Positions 51,710 to 63,102 of a DNA stretch of 64,000 nt are shown one piece after another. Numbering within the stretch: the first letter of the stretch is position 1; every line of letters starts with the position of its first letter. The DNA is taken from assembly GCF_964204645.1 (NCBI RefSeq), contig NC_134028.1, positions 12,195,001 through 12,259,000 on the forward strand, in the 5' to 3' direction. The notes under the pieces are model-generated. The model saw only the letters and a program-made list of their open reading frames with translations. It did not search any database and was not told the DNA's origin. Both the position numbers and the translations under genes were made by a program. This DNA is from Tubulanus polymorphus (taxonomy: Eukaryota; Nemertea; Palaeonemertea; Tubulaniformes; Tubulanidae).

Positions 51710-53788
51710 CTATCAATTGAAAAGCCAAGCTTAATGGCACATATTATACATATTACACAACTGACACGCGCAGGCCAATAACAACAGTATATTTTATGGA
51801 ACATTCATCGATATTTAGATTTTCTGCCCTTCACACAAAATCTAATCGCCATTCTCATGATTATTAGAGTTCTTAGAGGTTACGCGCTTTTCACTGCATG
51901 CAGTACTGGCATTTCCCTTTGACCCACTCAAGCTATAGAGCATACAACATACTGATGGCTGGCTATATATGCAGCACATACTATAAGGCAAGTATTACAT
52001 GGGACAGCACAGGCCAGGCTGGGATACTTAACTAACAAGTTTACAGATACAGGATGCTCTTATGGGCCAGTAAACCCAGAAAAAAATATGTGCGATGCCT
52101 ATATCAGTCATCCCCTCCCAGTAGTTTAAAAAAATCTATATTGGGAATGACTTTAATTGCAGCTGTCATTTAATTTTCAATTCAGGTGGGTAGTTCATTC
52201 GACTGCAGATCTATTTCCCTATACTTTTGCCGAGATATCAATTTGATCATCACTGTATTTGACAATTTTTTGGCTGTGGTACACTCGACCATCACTCGAC
52301 TACCTTAATGACTACCTGGCTACATTAAATCTCTGCCTAAACGAATACCTGTGTTATCCGATTATCCGTTCAATTGGATAAAGTGCAAATAACATTCCGG
52401 TTTGCTACATTGATTTTCATGCTTCTTTAAATTGGTAAACGCCCAATTCGTCGAATACCGGTATTCAATGTTTGTGTAATTCACAAACATTGAGTATCGT
52501 CTAAAACATGGCAGCGGCATAGCCACTAAAACATGGCTATTTGTGACACACGTGCGATAATTTTGTGTTTGCATACGGAATTTTACAAATAATTCTTCCG
52601 TCTAGGATTTGACTGTTTCGAATTTCAGTTATATGAAACCACTGTCCACTCGAAAGAAGATGAAAATTCCTTCCCAATGCATTCGTAAGAATATCATATT
52701 TTCATGCTGCCAGGACTCGACATCGAATGGACAGCGAATTGGTTGAAAGATTGTCAAGTGGATGAGCTGGGGGGGTTAATCCATTTCATTGACAGCTGCA
52801 TAAGGAAAGAATGATGAATGCTCTCTGCTCTGCGACATTGAAAAATAAAGCAGTCGGTCGGTCGGTCGGTTAAAAATAAGATTTATTTCAATGAATCCCA
52901 GGAAAAGTTTCACTCGGTACATTTGAAGTCGGGTTGGTCCGGTCATTTTTTTGGGACCATTATTTTGGGATGCCCTGACGCTTTTTAACTGATTGCCAGC
53001 CAATAGTTATCTCCCATCACTTGCCTGCCAAAACCGTACTGGTATGGTTGACTTGTTGGCGAATTCATCGCACAACACCAGTTAGTATATTGACATTTAC
53101 TACTAAAATAAACTATCATCAGTCATTCTATGCAGTGTGTTAGTGACGTCATCTATTCAAATGGAGGCTGAACATGCATGAATGGGCATATTTTCTGCAA
53201 AATAGCCCCTCCGCACTGGTGGTCGCTGCAGATTTTATCACTCTAAGAGGAAATGCCGCTTATATTACATGAAAAAGATAGACCAGATGAACAAAATAAA
53301 ACAGATTTGATGATGATATCTCTTCTAGCTTTTGTTTTATTAATCCCTGAAAATCATGGAAATCCTGGCAAAGTGAAGCATTCCCTGAAACATAGGCCTG
53401 GCAGGCAAAAAAATATCTTGGCCGGCGAGATATGATTAAACTGTCACCGGCTTTGTAAGTAAGGAGATCGTAGGTAGCCTAAATTACCGTGCTATGTTTA
53501 CTAAAATCACACAATTTTGGGACAGGAAATAAAAAATTTAAGAGAGAGATACCACCCTCGAGCTACCCCCACTCGCGGCCATAGGGCAGTGGCTGTAGGG
53601 CCTCTTGAGCTTCGCCACTTTGCGGCTCGCTTGTCCATGACCTTGAATCCGCAATTCTTTTTCCCAATTTCATTAATAACGGACATAAAAAATTTTCAGC
53701 GGGATGCCTGATACATAAATTGTCCGTACTATGCTTTTTCATGAGCTGATTAAATTCTTTAAGGAAAGGTCAATAATGATATACTTAC
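51710..53788. other. intron-like, no gene recognised
   Basis: Short chance ORFs; GGTC tetranucleotide run at 52851-52869. A GC-rich patch at 53560-53640 has no recognised function. Confidence 0.4.
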
Positions 53789-53854
53789 AGGAACAAAATC
53801 GCTTGTCATTCTTTGATGTGTAGTATCGTTGGTAATTAGACTTGTACGAAGTGT
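53789..53854 (-). CDS. host gene exon candidate (66 bp)
   Basis: Minus strand: TCATTATCTTTAATCTTACAG before 53854 and GTTCCT/GTAAGTAT at 53789, both close to consensus. The frame TLRTSLITNDTTHQRMTSDFVP is open across exactly 22 codons, phase 0 to phase 0, compatible with both neighbouring candidates (59878-59958 and 51553-51709). Confidence 0.55.
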
Positions 53855-54141
53855 CTGTAAGATTAAAGATAATGATACATCATGGGGAATATCAAACAAT
53901 AGGTCCGAGGACCTTGAGACTTCATCTAGAACATTGAAAGATCAAGACAATGTGGAAGTATACAAGGGCCCCCAGGGTGGCCTGGCGGTCAATGTTGCTT
54001 AAGTTAGTGAAGTTGTCTTCCTTTTTAATGTATTCTAAGTACATCAAAAATATACATGTTACACAGATAAACCCCACAGTACTAGGTACTTCATCCAGAA
54101 CCAAATGGAATTTTGAAATTTAAGATTTTATCATTTCAAAC

Positions 54142-55815
54142 TAAGGGTCCAGGGACACCATGCCCACTTGGTTACAATGCTCAACAATCAAACAATTTCA
54201 ATATTCAACGCCCTTGGTGGCCAAATACAAAAACCAATGACTTTGAAATTCACGACAATCATAGAACGTCTTATGTGCCACAAATTTGCAATTAATTGTG
54301 GTAACAAAATTTGCTTAGGTACCAATATAATGTGGAAATACTAAGTTATTCTATTACTGAGCGCCCCCTGGTGACCATATGCCAAAACCGATGACATCAA
54401 AACTCACAAAAACACTAGAACATGTCATGACCTACAACTACTGTGGCTACAAAATATGCATAGGTACAAATACAAATAGACAAATTATATATTATTCAAG
54501 ATATCCCCTGCTGGCAAGAACAAAGAATTAGATGATTTCAATTCCATGTGAGGAGATGTATCTTATGACAGTGCTAATAATAATCAAATATCAAGACTAT
54601 AAGTTAAAACTTATTGATCTTTTCCTCAAAAAACGTTTTTCCACCTACAAATGAGTACTGAGATGGCCAGCAATTGCATGAAAATTGGCTGATCATAAAT
54701 ACCTGTCTCATGTAATAAAGATCCCTTCCCATAGAATAGCCATTGAATATTTCAATGAAAAACGGCAAGCCAGTAGGAAGCTACAGGACATGGAATTCGG
54801 GCTAATTGACATTTTTGGAAGGAAAAAAGTCACAGGACGGCCATCTTGAGTTCGATCGCCCAAATATTTCTCATGCCAAGAGCCCCAGCCTGTCAGCTTT
54901 CCATAAAAAGGCAAATGATGCATTCTGTGGGTTAAATTTGCCAAAAAAAAAACGTCCCAGCTCAGAGTCAATACCCATAATTTACACAATACAATTATGT
55001 TTCATAAGTAGCACAGACAGCTGGAGCTGGCAGTAACAAATACCTCAGATAAATCTTTTCCCTTGGTCTTATCAATTTGAATGTGGAATAGAATTGAATT
55101 TTCTGAAACTTGCTCGATAAAAAAAATTGAATCAGATTTGATGTTTTATTTGCGCAATAAAGTAAAATTGAATTGGATTTTATATTGTTATATTTCATAT
55201 TTTTCGCAGAAAAAAATTTGATTCAATTTGCAGTTTTAGCACATGGCTCATTAGCATATCAAGGTCATCCATCCGATTTCAGAAAAAGCTATTTCTCCCA
55301 GACTTTACATTATTGTCAATATTTTCTGTAGTGCAAATAAAAATATCCCTCCCAAAAACCAAGTCAACTTTAGATTCCACAGAAATCGATCTTGAAACAC
55401 CTGCCGATCTCTGAGGCTAAGCCAATCACATAGAATTCTTTGCTTTCTGATTGGCTTTCTAATACAGATATTTTTGTGTTCAGATTTTCGCAACAAAGCT
55501 CATATAGATTTTAACGATACCCTTTTTCAAAATCTAGCTTCATAGGGGGTTGGAGAATGGATAATGCTCAAATGAATGATTTGTATGAATATATGCTCAG
55601 TTGCACAGTCAAAGAGCCTTTCTCTGGAAACAATGTCATTTAAATTCGCTCACCCTCTACCTACCTACCTACCAATGGCTGGTCCAAAAATTTGTAAATA
55701 GTGCTGATTTTGGTGAACAACAATGGCTGCCAATTGGCCATCTTGGTTCTGAATTGGCCAGTTTTTGGGCTGAAGATAACCACTGGGACTTAAGTCCAGA
55801 GTGGGCTAAAAATGT
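54142..55815 (+). repeat. R1, longest continuous copy, containing R2
   Basis: Starts CTAAGGGTCCAGGGACACCA then TGCCCACTTGG and ends GGGACTTAAGTCCAGAGTGG then GCTAAAAA. Inside: two internal units (54200 and 54360), the TTTTTCCACCTAC block, the AGGACGGCCATCTTGAGTTC block, then R2 (54885-55660) and a TGGCTGCCAATTGGCC block. About 1.67 kb, so R2 may be a segment of the full-length R1 element. A CTAC run lies at 55652. No transposase or RT frame is visible, so it appears non-autonomous. Confidence 0.75.
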
Positions 55816-56035
55816 AGAGATCATTTTTGTGTTTTTTTTTCAGTTAATTTTGTAGTTGAGATATTCTATTCACAAAATTTACAGTACACAAAGTTCTTCA
55901 CAGCTAGCTCCCATTTCATGATGGGCTACACGTACAACTGCCAATGCTTTTGGCTCCTTCTTAACTAACAGTCTGTAAACTTTTTGAGACCTGGTGAAAA
56001 TTCTATCATGATTTAATGGTAGGATGCGTGCCTGT

Positions 56036-56083
56036 CGGACTAGTGGGGTGTTGGAATAGTGGGGTGTCGGACTAATGGGGTAT
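56036..56083 (+). repeat. 16-bp minisatellite, three units
   Basis: GTCGGACTAGTGGGGT, GTTGGAATAGTGGGGT and GTCGGACTAATGGGGT in direct succession. Confidence 0.8.
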
Positions 56084-56469
56084 TTTGGTAAAGTAAATCA
56101 CATTCAAAATACATTTGTGAGTAAAAATAATTCTCCATCAAATCAAATATCTGTGCTGTGAACATTATATCGGGTTTTCCCTTTCACGCCCTAATTCATT
56201 GTACCAGGGAACAATAGTACTTGCACTGGAAATATAAAGTGTATGAAGTCTGTACAGTGACCGGCGCATCTACTAAAATATGTTTTGCTTTAAGATCCTA
56301 CAGTTACAGTAACTAGTATTTGTTATTTTGGCGCTGTTTTATTGATTTGCGGCGGTCTATGTTACATGAAGAGGACTGCTGGTTTCTTTTTTAGGTGACG
56401 GGTATTAAACAAAGGCTTTACCCAAAAACATCAATTTCTTCATTGCCAGGATGATGGTGGACGAGGGAT

Positions 56470-56530
56470 AAATAGGGGTCCAGGACACTATGCCCACTTG
56501 GGGTATGATTTTTTATGCCAAAAGCGTCTC
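56470..56530 (+). repeat. R1 5' terminus
   Basis: TAGGGGTCCAGGACACTATG then CCCACTTGGGGTATG matches the R1 start and then diverges. The 63-codon frame downstream (56640-56831) has no motif. Confidence 0.6.
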
Positions 56531-57094
56531 GGAGCGCATTGAGCCGTAGTTCTTAATGCACAGCAACTGTTGATACTCGAGAATCCAAACCCAGAAATAA
56601 TTTCTCATTTTGATATTTTGAAAAATTTAGACCTCAAAAATGCCCCATAATTTGATATTTTGGGGTTTCGATGAAGATTCAAGCTTTAAGACTGTAATAA
56701 AAAGCATAATAAAGGTTTTAACAATGGATATAGTAATCTACAGTGTCTATATGAATATCGACAATCTAACACGAAATTGTGAGTATTCTTACTTTCTAGG
56801 GGGTCTTTTAGCGCTGGACTCCAAAAAATGACCCCACCGAGTGGACCCCTCTTTCAAAAATCGGAAGTTTAATCTTAGCACTATTCTGTGGCTATGATTA
56901 TAAACTACTGCTTTGTAAAGTTTCAATGCCCTATATACAATAGTTTATGGGGATTTAATGAGTTAATTTCAATAAAATGCAAATCATCTGGCACATACAG
57001 GAGCTAACAACTAAGCTGCCGGCAGGTTAAGGGTTAACAAACACTGTGAGTAAAGGCACACATAGTTATCAACACAAACTATTCAATAAAACAA

Positions 57095-57850
57095 TACAAA
57101 TTCAAGAGGCCCATAGGGCCTTATACCTTCGTGACGCAGTAGAAGAAGAATGACCCAGTATTCAAAGTTTTTCAGAAAGATTAACATTGTGACGATGTAA
57201 CAAGATTTAGAATTGTTAAGATGGTATAGGCTATGTGGCGATGATGTTCATTTTCTGTTAATATATCCTTACATGTAAAGACAAGCTCATTTTAGCTGCC
57301 CCAAAGATCACACATGAAAAAATGCATAAAGAATTGTAGGTATCGTGCTGAAAAGAAATCCAAGATGGATGGCAACCCTGGCTACCATACTAGAGCTTAA
57401 TTTTCAATAAGGGGTAGACATTTCAACTACCAAAATTCTTAGACTAAGTTTCATGAAAATGCATCAAGAGTTACGAACGAAACGTTTCGTGCTAGAAGCT
57501 GATGACCTCCATATACAATAGACATGGACAGCTAGCTTACCTACCCTGATCCTCATACCAAATTTTGCGGAAATCCATCAAGAATTGCGGGCTGCATCAT
57601 GCAAACAAGAAATTCAAGATGGCCATCCCAATGACAGCCATGTTTGATCACCAATGACCAATTTTTTTACAATAGGGGTGGACATCTCGCCGGGCCCAAT
57701 CTTCAAGCTTATTTTCAAAAAGATTCATGGCAAATCTCAGGCGAATTGCTGTGTCGAATTCAATTCAATTCCATACACATCTGAGGGCCTGGCTTAGGCC
57801 TGTGCAATAAAGATCAATAAAGATCAATAAAGATTCGACTTTTTTAAAAA
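57095..57850 (+). repeat. R3 dispersed repeat, copy 1
   Basis: Collinear with 63103-63862: GCAGTAGAAGAAGAATGA, CAGTATTCAAAGTTTT, GCTATGTGGCGATGATGTTC, AAGACAAGCTCATTTTAGCT, ATCCAAGATGGATGG, ATTGCGGGCTGCATC, GGTGGACATCTCGCC and TTTTCAAAAAGATTCAT. Ends GGCTTAGGCCTGTGCAATAA then three ATCAATAAAG units, a LINE-tail-like 3' end. Confidence 0.8.
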
Positions 57851-57856
57851 CCAGCA

Positions 57857-58105
57857 AAGTGGGCAAAGTGTGGTTTATCTTGAAAACTGGAGCCTGGGCA
57901 AGGGCATTGCTTATGAAAAATCTTTTTAATTTGTGAATTCAAAGTTCTATTATTTCATTTTATCTTTATGAAATAATTATTTTGTAGTCAAATCAAGGCC
58001 AAAAATAGATTTTTTTACGGTCTGCGTCAGAAATTTCGTAGGGTACAGGTAGGCAGGAAAAATATTTCATATTTGGAAAAAAATATTTTTCACAAAATGA
58101 AAAAT
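57857..58105 (+). repeat. R4 dispersed repeat, copy 1
   Basis: Collinear with 62457-62715: GGGCAAAGTGTGGTTTA, AGGGCATTGCTT, AAAATCTTTTTAAT, TTCAAAGTTCTA, ATTATTTTGTAGTCAAAT and AAATTTCGTAGGGTACAGGTAG. In copy 1 it follows R3 and in copy 2 it precedes R3. Confidence 0.75.
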
Positions 58106-58589
58106 ATTTCAATAAAACTAATATGATATCACAAATCAGAGGGTGGCTAAATAGTCTTGACATCGTTTCCAATGTATGGCTGCGGAAGCTACGAAACATA
58201 CCGATACCGTAAAAATAGGTGTCAGTAGATCGTTTTAATACCACTAAAATATTCAGACCTCGACCAATACCTATAGTTTGCTGCTTAGTATTTTCAGGTC
58301 ACTCGACATTACAAGTTATTACAAATTCTACCAAAGGAACAACACAGCGCTCATCTTCTGCATTATTACAGTATCACTATAAACACATAGTAGTGTATAC
58401 TGTTGTAGTACCAGCGTGTACTGTGTGTGCAACAGTCTAATGATTAGCACTCAGCGTGCACGTGGAGGCCGTGTGAATGTTCGCTTACACTTCAATATCA
58501 ATCAAAACAATCACCGGGTATTGAAATGAAACAATACCTATGGCGGATATGTGAAATAATTATATTCTCACCAGCAATGAGCATTTGGA

Positions 58590-59246
58590 ATGCGCGAGCA
58601 TACAGCACCTTGTCCAATGAAACGTTCGCCTTTTTGGTTTTCCCATAATAATTTTAGTAGCGCCAGAATTCCCCGTATATTCCAAAAAGAGCCAATCATA
58701 TTCGCTCGTAGAGACGACGCCCCCCAATCGTGGTCATTGCAATTTCATACGCGAAGAATATTCCCACCAAAAACAGTTTTTCGTAGAATTTTAACAAAGT
58801 TGACCACGTCATCAACGGAGGTTGGCTATGTCTTCGATCGCATCAAATATACGTCTTTTAAGCCAAGAACCAATGAAACAAATGCTCACATAAAAAAAAA
58901 CGTACCGCGATTTTACATAATTTGCTCAATGCCAACTTCAATATCGCTTACAAAGGTAAATCAAAAAATTCAGTGCTTCTTAGTTTGTTGTCCCTTCTGT
59001 CAACAGCTGATACAACCGCACCCACGCCTGTCAATCATCTTAATTGATTCATATACTAAAATGCTTACTATAAAGAAACTATACAATGAATTTTTCAGCA
59101 GAATATCAGACACTAGGTACCATTCCTTAAAGGTTTATTTGTCGTATGTCATTAACAATCAGTTATATAATACTTCATTCATAACTTTGAAGTGGTGTGC
59201 CGGCAGCGAACGGTCGAGCAAGGTCAGTCATGTAGGCCAACGATAA
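58590..59246 (+). other. 218-codon ORF containing the middle of R5
   Basis: Longest open frame outside recognised transposons. Residues about 73-126 (SSTEVGYVFDRIKYTSFKPR...FYIICSMPTSISLTKVNQK) match a 62-codon frame at 24565-24753 in R5. The two copies differ by several third-position changes and an in-frame 9-bp indel, but also by several amino-acid changes, so I cannot decide between a weakly constrained coding segment and chance. The flanks of the ORF are not shared. No domain is recognised. Confidence 0.3.
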
Positions 59247-59384
59247 CACGAAACAGACCACGGTTTTCCCGGTTAAGAGCGCCTCTCCACATAAATAATA
59301 ATGGACCATCTGTTGATACTAACCTTTATTAAACTTCGTATGGATACAATCAAGATAATTCCACCCCTATAATTCCACTATTCA

Positions 59385-59600
59385 ACCATCCACGCACAGC
59401 TTAAACATGGCGCCATCATTCAATATGCTAGTCATAATGTATCTCTATGCACATCAAAATCACACTTGAATTACAAGTGTTGAAACAATCGAAATCTAGC
59501 AATTTGATTGGGAAAATAGCAGCATTAGAGTTCAAAAAGAGTTAATTAACCACCTCCAACTGTCTATTCATTCAAAAGCTTTGCCCTCATATGGAACTAT
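59385..59600 (+). repeat. R6 dispersed repeat, copy 1
   Basis: Collinear with 61068-61290: GCACAGCTTAAACATGGCGC, ATGTATCTCTA, CACATCAAAATCACACT, GAATTACAAGTGTTGA, CGAAATCTAGCAATTTG, GGGAAAATAGCAGCA and CCACCTC. Confidence 0.75.
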
Positions 59601-59877
59601 TTCTGCCTAATCATTGGTGCACTATTGCTTACCTTCTCACCTACCACATTACTTACAAGAAAAATACAATGAAATAACTTTATAAACCTTTAATTCAAAT
59701 ATCTGGCGGCACTATGTTGTAGGAAGTATTAGTAACATATTGTTTCAGAAATTTTGGGCTGTGTCAAATGTTTTACCTGAATGACATTTCAATTTGAATT
59801 TACCATGAAAATGAGAAGCATTGGAGCAATTTTTTACACAGGTTGGTTAAAAATTGGAAGGAACATAGTTTACATAC

Positions 59878-59958
59878 CTGAACATCTTTTAGGGATAGAA
59901 TCAATTGATTGGTGCGACTACAGCTGCCATCTTTTGTGATGTACATTCTTTGGGAAGC
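59878..59958 (-). CDS. host gene exon candidate (81 bp)
   Basis: Minus strand: GAATATCACATTGTAG before 59958 and GTTCAG/GTATGTAA at 59878, a consensus 5' splice site. Exactly 27 codons, phase 0 to phase 0: ASQRMYITKDGSCSR then TNQLILSLKDVQ. Only this frame is open. It is the most upstream exon of the compatible chain; a further upstream exon could not be found within the window. Function unknown. Confidence 0.55.
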
Positions 59959-60197
59959 CTACAATGTGATATTCATATCTCATAAATTACGAACAATATA
60001 ACCAGATAACACACAATAGATGCCATCATCATCATAGAATTCCCATGCAAGTTGGTCCATGAATTAGAAATTGATCATATGGTGATCAAAATATGCTCAC
60101 CAGAATTTTGATACGGTAACATTAGTTATCCATTGAATGGGCAGATTCCATTCATGCATCAACTGATGGTCGATGTGCAAAAAATGAATGGAAAAAA

Positions 60198-60226
60198 GAC
60201 AACTGGGACTATGCCCCATGTAGCTA
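60198..60226 (+). repeat. diverged R1 3' terminus
   Basis: AACTGGGACTATGCCCCATG then TAGCTAAAAAT resembles the R1 end, with several mismatches. Confidence 0.4.
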
Positions 60227-60559
60227 AAAATCAGTCAACCTATGCATACTTTTCATTGTTCTAATCCATGGTTGATTGTGTCACTGCTGACCCAAATTCA
60301 CCCCATTTTATGCCACATATTTCATGAGTAAATTATCAATGATTGAAGTTTCTTACATATCCAACACATACTCCGGGAAAACTCATTTATACCAAATTTA
60401 CTTATTCTGATTGTTTGATGCTAACAAATGCAGAAGGGGTACATTTACAAATGAGGAATACTAACTTGGTGACCTCAGCCTGAGGAAGGACACACAAACT
60501 AGACATAGGTCATGAATACCCCTCGGTCATAGAGTGGGTGTCATATAGCAAATGCAACA

Positions 60560-60790
60560 TTGAAACAAGGTGCCCATGGGCACTGTTAGATTCAGCGCAG
60601 AAGTTAGTGAATTCAAGGAGAGATAATCATATCCTCTATACTAGACCATACATTGGTTTAGTAAAGTGCACTATTAGCTTTGGTTGACATTAAAAAAAGT
60701 AAAAGTAATAAGATTTTAAATGACAAACAGTTGTTCATCCAAGGAAGAGAAGGTAAATACGCAACACATTTTTAAGTAGCCCTAGTAAAT
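60560..60790 (+). repeat. R7 dispersed repeat, copy 2
   Basis: Direct-orientation counterpart of 22635-22880. Confidence 0.7.
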
Positions 60791-61014
60791 TTTGAAATGA
60801 AATATATGTAATCATTATGAATTGTAAGCCTCCTACTAAATTATGAGATTTCTTTAAATCAAAAGCATCTCAGATGTCGTATCTATATTTGTGTTGCTGA
60901 AGCTGAAATCAAATCTAGCTGTTTCGGAAGATGAAAAAGTATTCCAAGTTCCAAACAAACTCAGTCAGGATTTTCAGGATTCGAAGCCAAGACTTAAGGC
61001 TAAAAATGGATAAC

Positions 61015-61050
61015 TCCCTCTCCCTCTCCCTCTCCCTCTCCCCCTCCACC
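61015..61050 (+). repeat. CTCCCT microsatellite
   Basis: About six CTCCCT/CTCTCC hexamers in a row, just before R6 copy 2. The ORF at 60931-61167 runs through it (Leu-Ser repeats) and is not a gene. Confidence 0.9.
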
Positions 61051-61067
61051 CTATATTTCCACTATTC

Positions 61068-61290
61068 AACGATTGATGCGCAGCTTAAACATGGCGCCGC
61101 CATTCAATACCCGAGTCACGATGTATCTCTACACACATCAAAATCACACTCGAATTACAAGTGTTGACTTATGGGAAACGATCGAAATCTAGCAATTTGG
61201 TTGGGAAAATAGCAGCACTATAGTTGAAAAAAGTTAATAAACCACCTCTGACTGTCTAATCATTTAAAAGCTTTGCCTTCACATGGAACT
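61068..61290 (+). repeat. R6 dispersed repeat, copy 2
   Basis: Direct counterpart of 59385-59600, 1.68 kb downstream. Confidence 0.75.
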
Positions 61291-61567
61291 GTTTCCGCCT
61301 AATCACAGGTGCACTCTGCCGCTGTGATTCGCCCATTCAACGATAAAAACTTTCCCACGGCCTTACTATCGGCATTTTCTAATAATTTAGGGAAATATTT
61401 TTTAAAAGCGAAATTTCACACGCTGCATTAATAAGATTAGAGTATTTATTCCTTTGACAAGTCTTCCTCTGAACTCCCACCAACATGTTATAAATGGCGA
61501 CACAAAAATTAAGTCATTGACTAACTACCATCTTATAACCTTCATGACTACGTCGAAGGTAAAAATT

Positions 61568-62125
61568 CATCTGCATATCGTTTTTTTCCACAAGATAACC
61601 CAGGGCGTATGCACAATTAATTCTAGTTCAAATGTCTTCAAACAAATCTTTTTTTATTCCTTTATCTAAGATTAATGGCTTCTTTGAGTTTGGTGAGCTT
61701 CACGTGTTACTAAAACGAGAGCCCTATCATCACAGCTCCACAGTAAATACGGCAAACTACATACACGGCGCATCGATATGCAATTTTCAGCACAGTGCAA
61801 GAAAAATAAAAAATCCTCGTCAATTTTATTTCTTCTTTTGTAGTTTTCTTATCGAAGACTAATATATGTGGTATCAAAAGTATGTATAAAAAGCCTACGT
61901 GTAAATTCAACAGCAAATGTTATACAATTCCACTCATGTGTTTACATTAGTAGTACATCACTAAAAATCCCCTAAAATTGCATAAAATTGCCAATTTACC
62001 CAATTTAGGCTCAAAAGCAGTCGCCACTTAGCTGCCATCATAACAGCCAACTTATTGCAGTACTTAGCCTGTGAATCATTTAACCTCCGGAAGAGAGAGC
62101 GGTCAACACGAATTCAACACACGCT
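61568..62125 (+). repeat. R5 dispersed repeat, copy lacking the middle third
   Basis: Matches both ends of 24190-25025 but lacks the segment that carries the shared reading frame; the break lies near 61800-61870. Confidence 0.75.
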
Positions 62126-62388
62126 GCATCCAATAATAGGGGACTTATTCCTGATGCTTAGTCTCATCTCATGAAAAAGGTCTCAATATGACTGTGGCAG
62201 CAATCTTGGATAACATATATACATCAAAAGCACTAGGGTTCATCCTCCTTACTGCAAGTCATAAGAAGTCATAAAAATATTAGTATATACTATAGACTGT
62301 TCAGTAAAATTAAGTAACATAATCTCTCGTTCTCAAAGAAGCTCGGTTGCTGCAGTTGTATTGGATGACCTACTTATCTAAAAATCTA

Positions 62389-62456
62389 GGGGTCCAGGGA
62401 GATTATGCCCACTTGCGCAGTGGTTTCAAATGCTCAATAATCTTAATAAATTGCCA
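62389..62456 (+). repeat. R1 5' terminus
   Basis: CTAGGGGTCCAGGGAGATTA then TGCCCACTTG and GTGGTTTCAAATGCTCAA match the R1 start; it then passes into R4. Confidence 0.65.
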
Positions 62457-62715
62457 ATGGGCAAAGTGTGGTTTACCTTGAAAGCTAGAGGTGGTTTTGA
62501 GTAGGGCATTGCTTGAAAAATCTTTTTAATCAGTGACTTCAAAGTTCTAGAAGTTTATACTGTATTTTATCTTTCTTTTAGAATTATTTTGTAGTCAAAT
62601 AAGACCAATGATAAACACTTGTTTATGGTCTAAGTCCAAAATTTCGTAGGGTACAGGTAGGTCGGCAGGGAAACTATTTTATATTTTCAAAAAAATATTT
62701 ATCACAATATGAAAA
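62457..62715 (+). repeat. R4 dispersed repeat, copy 2
   Basis: Direct counterpart of 57857-58105. Confidence 0.75.
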
Positions 62716-62728
62716 AAGGACCAATGGC

Positions 62729-62911
62729 CCAGAAGCTCACCGACATGATAATCTGAAAAGCAAAAGGAAGAAAGCGAAATGTGCTTTCAAAGAAGTGGCT
62801 GCTGACCTGGTCCCAATAAGTAATTGGTCAGGAAGATCTCATCGAGAGATTAAGTCTGGGATTGTTGATCTTACCAGTCAATCCTGTGACAACATTGAAC
62901 TTTGCATTTGA
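62729..62911 (+). other. short protein-like frame, unknown
   Basis: Sixty codons on the plus strand read PEAHRHDNLKSKRKKAKC, then AFKEVAADLVPISNWSGRSH and SGIVDLTSQSCDNIELCI before a TGA. The composition is unlike the AT-rich chance frames around it. No family is recognised, and the region sits between repeats R4 and R3, so it may be the end of a transposon ORF. Confidence 0.3.
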
Positions 62912-63102
62912 GATGGGAAGGTAACAGTTCATATAAAATAAAATGTTTTATTTCTTTGCAAAATAACAAGCTAATTTTTTTACAATAACTTGAATCTTGA
63001 ATAGTTCAGATGTTCCGTCGTACATGTATCTAGGTTATGGTTTCCCGTGAACGTCGTAATTTTTGTTATAAGTTTAATGACTGCTATTCGCCAGATCATT
63101 AC

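Noticed and set aside
59600-59660. Possible 19-bp micro-exon ending AGAAG/GTAAGC on the minus strand
   Set aside because: Too short, weak acceptor, and adjacent to repeat R6; not needed for the phase of the exon chain.
60355-60406. Possible 50-bp minus-strand exon upstream of 59958
   Set aside because: Its donor phase (1) is incompatible with the only open frame of the next exon.
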